Origin: Gemmatimonadota bacterium
Lineage (GTDB): Bacteria; 4572-55; J002
Assembly: GCA_003697105.1 (NCBI GenBank)
Contig: RFFQ01000095.1
Coordinates: 1-64,000 of the forward strand
Direction of reading: 5' to 3'
DNA length: 64,000 bases
Positions 36,059-45,415 of this stretch are shown piece after piece. Below the pieces are notes generated by a model that was not told the origin of the DNA, did not search any database, and was given only the letters and a program-made list of their open reading frames with translations. A program made the translations under genes and the position numbers. The first letter of the stretch is position 1, and every line of letters starts with the position of its first letter.

Positions 36059-38119
36059 TTATTGACGGAGTTCAATTCCAAACGTGGCAGCGAGTTCCGC
36101 CAAAATTTGGGATTGAATCTCATCGACTTCTTGATCCGCCAACGTTTTCTCGGCGGATTGGTAGGTGATAGCAAAGGCCAGACTTTTTTTACCCGCCGGT
36201 ACGGGGTGCCCCATATATTGATCGAACACGGTGACATCCCTAACTAAATCAAATTTGCGGATACAGTCAATGATTTCTTGCGAAGAGACCTCCAGAGGCA
36301 CCACGAATGCCAAGTCTCGTAATGATGGCGGAAATGAAGATAAGGTCTGGTACTGCATTGTACGGGGTAAATGATTCTTCAATATGGAAATGTTGAGTTC
36401 CGCCACCAGTGGGGGTGCATCCAACCCAAACTGTTGGGTTACTTTATAATGAAGTTCACCAAATGTTCCAATCCGATCGCCATTGACAAACAGGGTTGCC
36501 GCTTTTTTTGGATGATAAAATGGTTCCTCACTCATGTCAAACTGCTTGCCGGAAATATGAAGACTTTCCAAGAGGGTCTCAATGGCGCCTTTGATATCGA
36601 AGACATCCAACGGGATAATCGATTGGCTCCAGTGGGGGGGATGGCGATCACCCATCATGATCAAGCCCAGCGTCATATCTTCCTGCGGTAATTTTTGCCC
36701 CTCTACCGGCTTAAATGTTTTGGCTAATTCAAATAATCGTAGCTGTTTTGTTCCCCGATTTTGATTCCATTTGGCGGTTTGGAGCAACTGGGGTATAAGC
36801 GTGGTTCGCATGGTAGCTTGATCTGCACCCAAAGGGTTGCTAAGTTCAATAGTCTTCCGGCGTGCATCTGTTTCAGGGAGGTTTAATTTATCGAATAGAG
36901 CCGCATCCATAAAACTGAAGTTGTAAATCTCTGTAAAGCCAATGCCTACCAGCCGTTCCCGAAGTCGATCCACGCATATTTCCGAAGGAGAACGCCGGGC
37001 TGAAAATGAGCCTCCTTTTGGTAGCGTTGTTTCAATATTATCATACCCGTATAAGCGGGCAATTTCTTCGATAATATCCACTTCCCGATCCATATCGGTG
37101 CGGAATGTCGGCGCTTGGACGGTGATGACTGCCGTATCTGTGATATACGTCTCAAATTCGATGGTTTCTAGGAGCGAAACCATCGTACGGGCATCCAGAT
37201 TGGTACCCAGTAGATGGTTTACCCGCGAGGGTCGCACGGTCACGGTTGGGTTTTGCCATTCGGTTTGTCCAGCATCGATTTGCCCGTGCAAAAGTTCTCC
37301 ACCGGCTAGGGATAGAATTAACTGGGCGACCCGATCCAACGCCAGCGGTACCCCATTCGGATCCACTCCGCGCTCAAACCGGTGCGATGCTTCCGTGTGG
37401 AGTTTGACAAATTTAGACCCCAGACGAATTAAGCGTGGGGTGAAATAAGCACTTTCCAACAGAATGTTTTGGGTTTCCGGCGTAACTTCGGAGTTCAAAC
37501 CTCCCATGACCCCGCCCAGTGCCACTGCGCGTGATCCATCCGCAATGACGACTGAATCTGGAGCGAGCTTACGTTCCACTCCATCCAATGTAATAAATGT
37601 TTCGTTTGATGTCGCTTGACGTACAATGATCCGGTGCTCATCGAGTTGGTCCAGATCGAAGGCATGAAGGGGTTGTCCCATTTCTAACAGGACATAATTG
37701 GTCGCATCAACGATGTTATTAATCGGACGAATGCCGCAGGTTTCTAATGTGCGTTGAAGCCACTCCGGCGAAGGTTCAATTTTAACGTTGCGGATAACCC
37801 GGGCACAGTAGCGCGGGCATCCTTCCGGATAATCAATCTGAACCGAAGTGACCTCCGTGATCGGCGTTTCGGACTCTTGAAATTTAACTGGAGGATACGT
37901 AACGGTTTTTCCCAGATGGGCGGCAATTTCCCGGGCAATCCCAATGTGGCTTAAACAGTCTGATCGATTTGGCGTTATTTCAAACTCAATACAAAAATCA
38001 TCGTGGATGGGTGTGACTTTTTCTACTTCTAACCCGATCAACGTCAGTTTATCCGCTAATTCGTCGGGTGTTAGATGGAAATGCACGAGTGATTTTAACC
38101 AATTGTAACTTGCTTTCAT
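36059..38119 (-). CDS. pheT: Phenylalanyl-tRNA synthetase beta subunit, short form without the tRNA-binding OB domain
   Basis: A 686-residue PheT, shorter than the common ~790-800. The N-terminal B1 piece (MKASYNWLKSLV to GLEVEKV) runs directly into the B1 return segment FEITPNRSDCLSHIGIAREI near residue 50. The ~110-residue EMAP-like OB domain usually inserted there is absent. B3/B4 editing (~180-390), B5, the catalytic-like core with RRKTIELSNPLGADQATMRT, and the C-terminal FDX-anticodon-binding domain (FPPSLRDLAFVV to the end) are present. It pairs with PheS as an (alpha-beta)2 enzyme; the start is 11 bases after pheS. Confidence 0.93.
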   Translation of the reverse strand: MKASYNWLKSLVHFHLTPDELADKLTLIGLEVEKVTPIHDDFCIEFEITPNRSDCLSHIGIAREIAAHLGKTVTYPPVKFQESETPITEVTSVQIDYPEGCPRYCARVIRNVKIEPSPEWLQRTLETCGIRPINNIVDATNYVLLEMGQPLHAFDLDQLDEHRIIVRQATSNETFITLDGVERKLAPDSVVIADGSRAVALGGVMGGLNSEVTPETQNILLESAYFTPRLIRLGSKFVKLHTEASHRFERGVDPNGVPLALDRVAQLILSLAGGELLHGQIDAGQTEWQNPTVTVRPSRVNHLLGTNLDARTMVSLLETIEFETYITDTAVITVQAPTFRTDMDREVDIIEEIARLYGYDNIETTLPKGGSFSARRSPSEICVDRLRERLVGIGFTEIYNFSFMDAALFDKLNLPETDARRKTIELSNPLGADQATMRTTLIPQLLQTAKWNQNRGTKQLRLFELAKTFKPVEGQKLPQEDMTLGLIMMGDRHPPHWSQSIIPLDVFDIKGAIETLLESLHISGKQFDMSEEPFYHPKKAATLFVNGDRIGTFGELHYKVTQQFGLDAPPLVAELNISILKNHLPRTMQYQTLSSFPPSLRDLAFVVPLEVSSQEIIDCIRKFDLVRDVTVFDQYMGHPVPAGKKSLAFAITYQSAEKTLADQEVDEIQSQILAELAATFGIELRQ

Positions 38120-38130
38120 CTGTCTACTTT

Positions 38131-39150
38131 TTAGAATTGCTCTAGGAATCGTAAGTCATTTGTGTACAACAGCCGCATATCATTAATATTGTATTTAAGC
38201 ATGGCGATCCGCTCAACACCCATCCCAAACGCAAAGCCTGTCCATTCTTCAGGATTATACCCAACGGCGGCAAACACATTGGGGTCTACCATGCCCGAAC
38301 CTAAAATCTCAAGCCAACCCTTTTGTTTACAGACATTACACCCGCTCCCTTGACAAAAAATGCAGGTCATGTCCACTTCGGCGCTCGGTTCTGTGAAGGG
38401 AAAAAAGGAGGGTCGAAACCGGAGTTGCGTAGTTGGTCCAAACATCTGGTGGATGAATTCGGTCAGGACGCCTTTGAGATCACCCATTGTGACGCGGCGG
38501 TCCACATATAATCCTTCCACTTGATGAAACACCGGGGAGTGAGAGGGATCAACTTCGTCGGTGCGGTAAACGCGCCCCGGCACAATAATTCGCACCGGGG
38601 GATGTTGTTTTTCCATGACCCGAGCTTGCACAGGGGAGGTATGCGTTCGTAGAATGACATCGTCTTGAACATAAAAGGTATCTTGCATATCCCGAGCGGG
38701 GTGTTCTGGAGGGAAATTGAGCTTATCAAAATTATAGGCTTCAAGCTCAACATCCGGACCCTCCGCCACCGAGAATCCCATACCAAAGAAAATTTCACGG
38801 ATTTCATCGAATGTTTGTTGTAGCGGATGTTTTCGACCAAGCCAAAAACGACGTCCCGGCAACGTTATATCTGTATATTCATTAGCAATGGCGCGTTGCC
38901 GTTCCGCTTCTTCATATTGTTCCAATGCTTCTGTGAACCGGGCTTGAAGCCGTGTTTTAGCTTGGTTCACCAAATTTCCGATGCGGGGTCGATCTGCCGG
39001 GGGAAGGGCACCCATCCCTCTTAGTAAGGATGTTAATTTACCTTTTTTACCCAAATATTTAATCCGCAGCGTCTCCAGCATCTTTTTGTCCGTACAGGAC
39101 TCTATTTCGGAGAGTGCCGCCCGTTCGATACCCCGAATTTGATCTTCCAT
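38131..39150 (-). CDS. pheS: Phenylalanyl-tRNA synthetase alpha subunit
   Basis: A 339-residue protein of usual length. An N-terminal coiled coil (~1-85) precedes the class II catalytic core: motif 1/2 segments around FGMGFSVAEGPDVELEAYNF (~115) and PGRVYRTDEVDPSHSPVFHQ (~205), and the motif 3 region GFAFGMGVERIAML near 310. It charges tRNA-Phe with PheT. A 13-bp perfect hairpin lies upstream at 39195-39229. No strong Shine-Dalgarno is seen at the ATG. Confidence 0.95.
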   Translation of the reverse strand: MEDQIRGIERAALSEIESCTDKKMLETLRIKYLGKKGKLTSLLRGMGALPPADRPRIGNLVNQAKTRLQARFTEALEQYEEAERQRAIANEYTDITLPGRRFWLGRKHPLQQTFDEIREIFFGMGFSVAEGPDVELEAYNFDKLNFPPEHPARDMQDTFYVQDDVILRTHTSPVQARVMEKQHPPVRIIVPGRVYRTDEVDPSHSPVFHQVEGLYVDRRVTMGDLKGVLTEFIHQMFGPTTQLRFRPSFFPFTEPSAEVDMTCIFCQGSGCNVCKQKGWLEILGSGMVDPNVFAAVGYNPEEWTGFAFGMGVERIAMLKYNINDMRLLYTNDLRFLEQF

Positions 39151-39194
39151 GAGTTCTACCCAATTTACCGGAATTTTATAACGTCCTAATGCAG

Positions 39195-39229
39195 ATAAAG
39201 ATTCTGTCCTGAAAGAACAGAATCTTTAT
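39195..39229 (-). promoter_or_regulatory. Perfect 13-bp hairpin between rplT and pheS
   Basis: Inverted repeat ATAAAGATTCTGT / ACAGAATCTTTAT with a 9-base loop, 17 bases after the rplT stop and 45 before pheS. No U-run follows it on the minus strand, so it is not a standard terminator. It may be an mRNA processing or stabilising element, or an attenuator part. No phenylalanine-rich leader peptide or T-box is visible. Confidence 0.5.
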
Positions 39230-39246
39230 CCGAATGCGTCCTTCAT

Positions 39247-39603
39247 TTATGATAAGCTTGATTTTGCTAATTCAGCTAATCGACCAAAGTTATCCGGATC
39301 GTTAATCGCCATATCGGCTAAAATTTTCCGATCTAAATCCACATTTGCTTTTTTAAGCCCATTCATGAAACGGCTGTAAGATAATCCATTTAATCGCGCG
39401 GCGGCATTAATACGGATGATCCATAGCCGGCGGAATTGTCGTTTTTTTGTTTTGCGGTCGCGGTAGGCATACACTCCGGCGCGATCCAGCGTTTCCTGAA
39501 CGGTACGAATTAAATTTTTGCGTCCTCCGCGAAAGCCTTTTGCCGCTTTAATAAATTTTTTACGACGTTTTCGGGAGGCAACTGCTACACGTGCGCGTGC
39601 CAT
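39247..39603 (-). CDS. rplT: Ribosomal protein L20
   Basis: A 118-residue basic protein, the usual L20 length, starting [20 protein letters not shown] and holding the conserved [28 protein letters not shown]-like stretch in its first 55 residues. L20 is an early 50S assembly protein that binds 23S rRNA. GGAGAG precedes the ATG. Third in the infC-rpmI-rplT set. Confidence 0.97.
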   Translation of the reverse strand: MARARVAVASRKRRKKFIKAAKGFRGGRKNLIRTVQETLDRAGVYAYRDRKTKKRQFRRLWIIRINAAARLNGLSYSRFMNGLKKANVDLDRKILADMAINDPDNFGRLAELAKSSLS

Positions 39604-39663
39604 TCAAAACTCTCCTTCACTATAACGATACAACTTACCATAGATTGATGTTAACAGTTCATC

Positions 39664-39858
39664 TTAGTAGGGCATCATGCGTTCAACACGGGGTTGATCC
39701 ACCTCGCTGATGTAAGTACCCTGACGAAGTACACGTTTCCGTTTCCGGCTCTTTTTACTCATGATGTGCCCCGCATTTGACCGGCGTCGTTTAATTCTTC
39801 CACCGGGTAATTTTTTAAACCGTTTTGCCACGCCTCGGCGGGTTTTGATTTTCGGCAT
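39664..39858 (-). CDS. rpmI: Ribosomal protein L35
   Basis: A 64-residue highly basic protein of exact L35 size, starting MPKIKTRRGVAKRFKKLPGG and containing the typical NAGHIMSKKSRKRKR block in its middle. Part of the 50S subunit. GGAAGGAG lies upstream of the ATG. Between infC and rplT in the conserved translation operon. Confidence 0.96.
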   Translation of the reverse strand: MPKIKTRRGVAKRFKKLPGGRIKRRRSNAGHIMSKKSRKRKRVLRQGTYISEVDQPRVERMMPY

Positions 39859-39898
39859 TGTCTTTAGCTCCTTCCTAAAATAAATCGATTATATTTTT

Positions 39899-40423
39899 CT
39901 ACTTTTCTGAGGATTGAGGTGCGAGGATGGTACTCATATTCCGCCCCTCCATTGTCGGGGGTCGTTCGACTATAGCGATATCCTCTAAGTCGGCGATAAA
40001 GCGTTGCAGTTTTTCTCGACCTAATTCCGTGTGTGCCAACTGACGTCCCCGAAATCGAACCGTAATTTTGACTTTATCACCTTCCATTAAAAATTTTCGA
40101 GCATGTTTTTCCTTAAACTGAATATCGTGCTCTTCGGTTATCGGGGTAATTTTGATCTCTTTGACTGTAATGGTATGTTGTTTTTTCTTTAATTCGCGTG
40201 CTTTTTTACTTTGTTGGTATTGGTACTTGCCAAAGTCAATGATTTTGCAAACTGGGGGTTTTGCTGCCGGCGCAACTTCCACCAAATCCAATCCTTGTTC
40301 TTGCGCAAGTTGAAGGGCTTCACTGGTCGGTAGAATGCCCACTTGTTCGCCATCTGCCCCAATCACTCGTACTTGCGGAACTCGAATTTCTTTATTCACA
40401 CGATTTTTTTTCTTACTGCTCAC
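39899..40423 (-). CDS. infC: Translation initiation factor IF-3
   Basis: A ~174-residue protein with both IF-3 domains: N-terminal (NKEIRVPQVRVIGADGEQVG) and C-terminal (VKEIKITPITEEHDIQFK, then KVKITVRFRGRQLAHTELG). IF-3 keeps the 30S subunit free and checks the start codon. I start at the GTG at 40423, which follows GGAGG by four bases. The longest ORF (ATG at 40477) would begin at the transcript start, given the promoter at 40480-40508. infC often uses AUU as an autoregulatory start; here it appears to be GTG. Confidence 0.95.
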   Translation of the reverse strand: MSSKKKNRVNKEIRVPQVRVIGADGEQVGILPTSEALQLAQEQGLDLVEVAPAAKPPVCKIIDFGKYQYQQSKKARELKKKQHTITVKEIKITPITEEHDIQFKEKHARKFLMEGDKVKITVRFRGRQLAHTELGREKLQRFIADLEDIAIVERPPTMEGRNMSTILAPQSSEK

Positions 40424-40479
40424 ACATCCTCCACAAAACTCAAGAAAACGAAAACAACCCCACCAAATTAATGGCATTG

Positions 40480-40508
40480 ATATTAAGTGATTACCTATCT
40501 GTTGTCAA
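40480..40508 (-). promoter_or_regulatory. Near-consensus promoter of the infC operon
   Basis: Minus-strand TTGACA (40508-40503), 17-base spacer, TAATAT (40485-40480). Transcription would start near 40473, leaving a ~50-base leader before the infC GTG. Confidence 0.85.
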
Positions 40509-40548
40509 CAGAAAATAAAGCGCTGGTTACCTTGTTGACCACTCCCGT

Positions 40549-41865
40549 TTAAGGAGCGCTTTCCAGCGTGGCTTGGACAAACCGGTCAAGTTGGGACTGT
40601 GCTCGGTTCAACGTTTCGATAATATCCGCGTTGTTTAAAATAATGTCATTATGGACTTGTTGTAGCAACGAGGATAGATCATGGTAGTAGGGCACTTTGG
40701 GTCGGTTGGCAAAATTAGCAAACATGGCAGGAAGCATGGTATCCACATCCTGAATATCCCACAACAACACTTTCATAGAGTCACTCAATGCAGCTAATGC
40801 ATCGCCTCGAATTGGGATATGTCCGGTGTAGGATTTACCTGTTTGGGGATTCCAGATCGCCTTATTTTGCATCTCTTTTGTCATAAGAAATTCAATAAAT
40901 TGACGTGCTTCTTCCGGGTGTGGTGATTTTTTTGGTATTGCAAACATCCATCCGCCGGAGCAGATCGGGCGCATATCGGATTTGCCTTTTAACTGAAGCA
41001 TGGGATGGAGCCCGATATAGTCTGCCCCTTTATCAACGCGCATTCGCAACAATTCTGAATCCCAGTTTGAGAACAACCAAATGGATTCCGCCGCCATATC
41101 GGTGATGATGACCGGATAATCATTATAAAGGGGCTGTTTCACATACGGATAAAGTTCTTTTAAGAATTGAAACACTTCGACGATTTCGGGATTCGTTTCC
41201 ACATCAAATAATTTCGCCGGGTCTTTATCGTAAGATAAGGCATTAAAGCCGTACAGAAAATTCATCAAAGCGGTGGAGAGTCCTTCGCCGTTACCCCGAT
41301 AGGAATAGCGGCCGGGGTTAGCTTTACACCACGTGAGCAATTCTTCGTATGAGGTGGGCAGTTCATCTTCTGCGATTTTATTCCGGTTGTAGAGCATTAA
41401 ATCAGCACTAATGTGGTGCGGAACACCAATCATTCGCCCGTCTGTTGTTGATGCGGCATGGATGAATGCCTTCGGCAATTGGTCTCGAAACGGTGCGACC
41501 AGATCGCTTAGGTCCATCAGTAAATCGGCTTTTTCATATGCGGGGACATCCATCAGGTCGATCCACATAAAATCGGGAATATTTTTATCCTGATTAACGG
41601 CAACGCGTAACGCGTTCAACACATCGGGAGAATTGGCATAATGTTGGATTTTAATATCAATTCCCGTTTTAGCCTTAAATTCTGGGATAAACATTTGATT
41701 CATCCCGCGCTCAATTCCTTCCCAGTAGCGTCCAGAGGTCATGAGTTTGACGGTGCCGGTTTTTTCTTCTTTAGGCGGCTGCGGTTTATTTCCGTTACAG
41801 CCTATCAAGATTCCCGATATGAGAAGAATGACCAGTAAACTATACGGGCGTTGGGAAACATGCAT
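40549..41865 (-). CDS. Extracellular solute-binding lipoprotein (family 1, sugar type)
   Basis: A 438-residue lipoprotein: a hydrophobic signal ends in the lipobox ISGILIGC near residue 23. The mature protein has the family-1 binding-protein pattern (KAKTGIDIKIQHYANSP near 65, PDFMWIDLMDVPAYEKADLL near 95-115, a YRGNGEG-type hinge segment, and a C-terminal HPEEARQFIEFLM). Such proteins feed ABC importers for sugars or related solutes, but no permease or ATPase gene is next to it. AAAGGAG precedes the ATG. Third gene of a transcript with the transporter-HEAT and cyclic-nucleotide-binding genes. Confidence 0.8.
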   Translation of the reverse strand: MHVSQRPYSLLVILLISGILIGCNGNKPQPPKEEKTGTVKLMTSGRYWEGIERGMNQMFIPEFKAKTGIDIKIQHYANSPDVLNALRVAVNQDKNIPDFMWIDLMDVPAYEKADLLMDLSDLVAPFRDQLPKAFIHAASTTDGRMIGVPHHISADLMLYNRNKIAEDELPTSYEELLTWCKANPGRYSYRGNGEGLSTALMNFLYGFNALSYDKDPAKLFDVETNPEIVEVFQFLKELYPYVKQPLYNDYPVIITDMAAESIWLFSNWDSELLRMRVDKGADYIGLHPMLQLKGKSDMRPICSGGWMFAIPKKSPHPEEARQFIEFLMTKEMQNKAIWNPQTGKSYTGHIPIRGDALAALSDSMKVLLWDIQDVDTMLPAMFANFANRPKVPYYHDLSSLLQQVHNDIILNNADIIETLNRAQSQLDRFVQATLESAP

Positions 41866-41882
41866 GATGAAACTCCTTTTGG

Positions 41883-42371
41883 TTAACCGGATTTCTGCTG
41901 ATCGGTCATAACTCCTTGTTGAATATACATTTCGACTAAGCGATTGGTGTCATCTTGTTTTTTCACGAGTACCCGGAAAATTTCAAACGATAACTCTGGA
42001 TATTCCCGGATGATTTCCCGAAATTCATCTTTCGGAATGGCAAGGGTCCGCACATCGGTGTTTGCTTTCACCGTCGCGTTTCGGGTATGGTCGGTGATGG
42101 TTGCCATCTCTCCGAAAATACCGCCTTCCCCGCCTTTGACCGTGGTGATGTACACTTGTTTTCCTTCTTCATTTTCCTTAAAAATATCCACATCACCATC
42201 AACGATAATATACATTTTATCCCCGAGGTCACCTTGTTCGATGATGGTTTCGCCTTGCAAAAATTCTTCTTCCACACAAATCTGGCTGATAATTCGTAGC
42301 TGTTCGCTGGTCATTCCTTCAAAAAGTGGAACTTTATTCAGGAACAGAATTTTCTCCATCGTCGATAGCAT
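41883..42371 (-). CDS. Cyclic-nucleotide-binding domain protein (CRP-like, no DNA-binding domain)
   Basis: A 162-residue protein that is a single cNMP-binding domain: FLNKVPLFEGMTSEQLRIISQ near residues 10-30, GETIIEQGDLGDKMYIIVDGDVDIF near 40-63, and the phosphate-binding cassette region GGEGGIFGEMATITDHTRNATV near 77-100. There, Gly-Glu-Met-Ala-x4-x-x-Arg-Asn-Ala is close to consensus. No helix-turn-helix follows, so it likely works by protein contact. It lies six bases after the transporter-HEAT gene; related proteins often carry this domain on the same chain. Confidence 0.85.
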   Translation of the reverse strand: MLSTMEKILFLNKVPLFEGMTSEQLRIISQICVEEEFLQGETIIEQGDLGDKMYIIVDGDVDIFKENEEGKQVYITTVKGGEGGIFGEMATITDHTRNATVKANTDVRTLAIPKDEFREIIREYPELSFEIFRVLVKKQDDTNRLVEMYIQQGVMTDQQKSG

Positions 42372-42377
42372 AAAATC

Positions 42378-45356
42378 TTACATCTCCACATTAGGCAACT
42401 GGGTCTGACTCAACTTATTACGAGCTTCTTCCGCTGCTTCCTGAACAAACCGGTCCTCTGTAGTTTGGGCGTTTTGTATCCAAGGGAAGAACACCTCGGC
42501 TTTAAGCTCACCGACGGCATAAATTGCACAAGCCTGAATCCAAGTATCTGAGCTTTCAAGACATTCTCGAATCACATCTTCATATGAAGATGGAAACGAA
42601 ATTCCCCACTGATGTACCGCTATTTCCCGGCAATCTTGAATGCGGGTGCCATCTAGCAGGGGCACAAATAACCGCTTGATTATTTTTGGCTCCACAGAGT
42701 CCAGTGCTTCTACGGCGGTTGCCCGGATACGCTCGTTCGTACTTTTGAGTTTCTGATCAATTATGTCAAGTTGATGCTTCTTGTTATCTAAAACTCCCAA
42801 GGAAAGCAACATCAGGGTTTGAAATTCGTTACAGCGTTCTAACAAGACTTTTCGCAACAACGTTGTGGCGTGGTTGACTGCTGGTGTAGCTGTGAGAATA
42901 TCAATTGCTGAGCGGTATTGATAACATTGCTTCAGGGTTTGTTCGATAAATTCCAAAACCCGTACTTTGCGACTTGACGATTTCACATCACGTAGCGCCC
43001 GTAACGCATTTTCTCGCATACGAAACGTTGCGTGCGGATTAAATGCCACCTCAAGTAACGCATTTGTGGCGGGTTTCCCGATTTGATGTAACGCAATAAT
43101 CGCTGCTTTTCGAACCCGATGGTAAGGGTCATCTAATCGGGCAATTAATGGTTTGATGGCTTCCGGACGGTTTGTTCTGCCGAGTGTTCGAGCAGCGCAC
43201 TGCCGGATCCGGTCATCTTTAGCCTCAAGTGCTTTGAGCATTGACTGGGTAGCAACCACGCTGTGTACGGCGGCTAAATTTTCGACCGCTAATGCGGCTT
43301 GATAGCGTACTTCTTTATCGTCATCCTCCAGCATCAATTTGGAGAGCAAAATAATATAACGGGGATCGTTCAAGTTGCGATACGCTACCACGGCAACAAG
43401 CCGTTCTTTTGCTAGCGGGGAAAAGAACAACTCTGTTAAAATGTCAAAACCCGCTTCTGCATATTTAGGAACATGGGTGCGAACCAGAGCTGTTGCCGCA
43501 ATTGACCGAACTTGAGCGTCGTCATCTGTAATGAGGGGCTGAAGAGCGGCGGCAATTTCATCTACGGAAGCTATCCATGGTCGAGTTAATGTTTCTGCCG
43601 CAGCGCGTTGAATTTGCGGTGCCCGGTGTCCTAGGTTCTCTAATACAATCGGTTTTGCCCGTTTATCTTCTAAATCCCCCATTGCTTCCAAAATTCCAGC
43701 TTGTACGGGAACGGATACGTTGGGGAAGACTTCCACAAAGGTGTCAAAAACTTCTGGATGCCCTTTACCAACGCGCCCCAAAATCCGAGCGGCATGGACG
43801 GCAATTTCGTCATCTGTGTTTCTCAATTGCTGGAACATCGGGCGTAAGGTTTCGGCATCAATTCGCCCAAAATCTTTCGCGGCAAGGGCGGTTAAATCCA
43901 CATCTTTTTCACGGAGTAATTTGATAACCGATTGCACATAGGCATCTTTTTGCTTGTAACTTAAATAAATGTAAATGAGACCTAACAGAGTGCTTATTAC
44001 TCCCAGCAATTTTAACACACCAGAAATCCCGAAAAACTCCCGGTTGTAGTCAAAGAACATAATCAAAAAACCGGCAAGGATCGTGCCCACCGGTGAGATG
44101 AAACCGACAGCAAACGCACGGGCTCGCCCCCGTATCCGGCGAGGAACGCAGTTGTAAAGCAACTCCGTTGTGGGCTTTTTAAGTGACTTTTTGAGGGACT
44201 CCCGGACAAAACGAGCAACGATTGCACTTCCATAGCTCATATTGGTGAACACCAAACTTGCCGCCGCCACTGTGGTGACGATGGGATAAGCTAAGTTGGC
44301 CAGCCCGACACCCAGCCGGTCGATCAACTGGCGACCGATAACCAAGGGGATGAAAAGGGAAATCAAACCCGCTACTAATTTAAACCCTCCAAAGAACGCA
44401 ATCAAATTGGCGGTATCCACTTTTTCTGCCTGAAAAACTCCGCTATATTCATAGCGCAAGAGTTGCAACAGAATCACCATCACCAACGTTGTGCCCAACG
44501 TGTATTGCATGAATGTTGAACTTTTGGTAAAAACAACAATTTGGCGGATGTTTTCAAGAGTGGGGGCTTTTTGCTTTTGAACCTGATGGCGGCGGGTAAT
44601 GTCGGACTCATGATCCGCTAAAGCATGGGGATATAAATGCTGGATCCAATAGACCACAACAATCCCGATTCCACACAATCCGATGCTTAAAAACATCAAT
44701 TCTTTCGCATCCAGAATGTTCTGCCATAATAAAAACGCCGCTAGGATTGAACCGGTAATCTCAATGGAGGCAATCAGGGACACCAGTCGTTTGTACTCCA
44801 AGATATTATACAAACCCGTTAGATATACCGGTAAGTGGGTGTTAATAATCATTAACGTGACATAGCTGAGCGCATTTAAAAAGAGAAAATAAGCAATCGG
44901 GATAACAGACTGCCAACTGGTTCCGAATTTCAGATAATCCTGATTTTCAAAGAGCTGACCCGCGGTCTCTCGCGGAGATACCTGTTCCGTAAGGGGGATG
45001 ACCCGGGAGATTTCGGGAATAAAAATCGTTAAGATCAGAAATGTAGCGCTTATTGCCACTAGAAAATGGATGAGCAATTTATCGGCAGGAATTCGGTCGG
45101 CGAAGGTTGCATAAAGCAACGAAACCAAAATTCGCAACCCCCCGCTGATCAGAAACATCAGGGATAGATTGCTGAGATCGAGGTGTCCCAAAAATAAGGC
45201 TTCCGTTGTTGGATCCAAAATTGCCATTGACATGCCTAACACAAATTGGAGAAGCAATACCAATGACAACTTGCCCCATTCCCCGGGGCGTACACTCAGA
45301 AAGTGCCCAACAACGGAGGCGAAACGACGTAATCGTTCACGGATTCCTGCGCTCAT
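42378..45356 (-). CDS. Membrane transporter-like domain fused to HEAT repeats
   Basis: A ~992-residue protein. Residues ~20-480 hold about twelve hydrophobic helices resembling the MFS and ATP:ADP-antiporter (NTT-like) fold, with a large loop near 120-150. Residues ~500-990 are HEAT-type repeats (DNAs encoding RSIAATALVRTHVPKYAE, DDRIRQCAARTLGRTNRP, and similar) that would lie in the cytosol. Start at the ATG at 45356: the TTG at 45380 lies inside the -10 box of the promoter. The neighbouring cNMP-binding gene suggests ligand control. Substrate unknown. Confidence 0.75.
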   Translation of the reverse strand: MSAGIRERLRRFASVVGHFLSVRPGEWGKLSLVLLLQFVLGMSMAILDPTTEALFLGHLDLSNLSLMFLISGGLRILVSLLYATFADRIPADKLLIHFLVAISATFLILTIFIPEISRVIPLTEQVSPRETAGQLFENQDYLKFGTSWQSVIPIAYFLFLNALSYVTLMIINTHLPVYLTGLYNILEYKRLVSLIASIEITGSILAAFLLWQNILDAKELMFLSIGLCGIGIVVVYWIQHLYPHALADHESDITRRHQVQKQKAPTLENIRQIVVFTKSSTFMQYTLGTTLVMVILLQLLRYEYSGVFQAEKVDTANLIAFFGGFKLVAGLISLFIPLVIGRQLIDRLGVGLANLAYPIVTTVAAASLVFTNMSYGSAIVARFVRESLKKSLKKPTTELLYNCVPRRIRGRARAFAVGFISPVGTILAGFLIMFFDYNREFFGISGVLKLLGVISTLLGLIYIYLSYKQKDAYVQSVIKLLREKDVDLTALAAKDFGRIDAETLRPMFQQLRNTDDEIAVHAARILGRVGKGHPEVFDTFVEVFPNVSVPVQAGILEAMGDLEDKRAKPIVLENLGHRAPQIQRAAAETLTRPWIASVDEIAAALQPLITDDDAQVRSIAATALVRTHVPKYAEAGFDILTELFFSPLAKERLVAVVAYRNLNDPRYIILLSKLMLEDDDKEVRYQAALAVENLAAVHSVVATQSMLKALEAKDDRIRQCAARTLGRTNRPEAIKPLIARLDDPYHRVRKAAIIALHQIGKPATNALLEVAFNPHATFRMRENALRALRDVKSSSRKVRVLEFIEQTLKQCYQYRSAIDILTATPAVNHATTLLRKVLLERCNEFQTLMLLSLGVLDNKKHQLDIIDQKLKSTNERIRATAVEALDSVEPKIIKRLFVPLLDGTRIQDCREIAVHQWGISFPSSYEDVIRECLESSDTWIQACAIYAVGELKAEVFFPWIQNAQTTEDRFVQEAAEEARNKLSQTQLPNVEM

Positions 45357-45379
45357 AAAGGTAGGTCTAGTGCGGGACA

Positions 45380-45408
45380 ATCATACTATACATCGGAAAT
45401 GTTGTCAA
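45380..45408 (-). promoter_or_regulatory. Near-consensus promoter of the transporter-HEAT operon
   Basis: Minus-strand TTGACA (45408-45403), 17 bases, TATGAT (45385-45380). It begins within 10 bases of the radA stop and gives a ~17-base leader before the ATG at 45356. Confidence 0.88.
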
Positions 45409-45415
45409 TCTTTTT

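Noticed and set aside
40477-40477. ATG start for infC at 40477
   Set aside because: It lies next to the promoter -10 box and would add a Cys/Trp-rich extension not found in IF-3; the GTG at 40423 has a good ribosome site.
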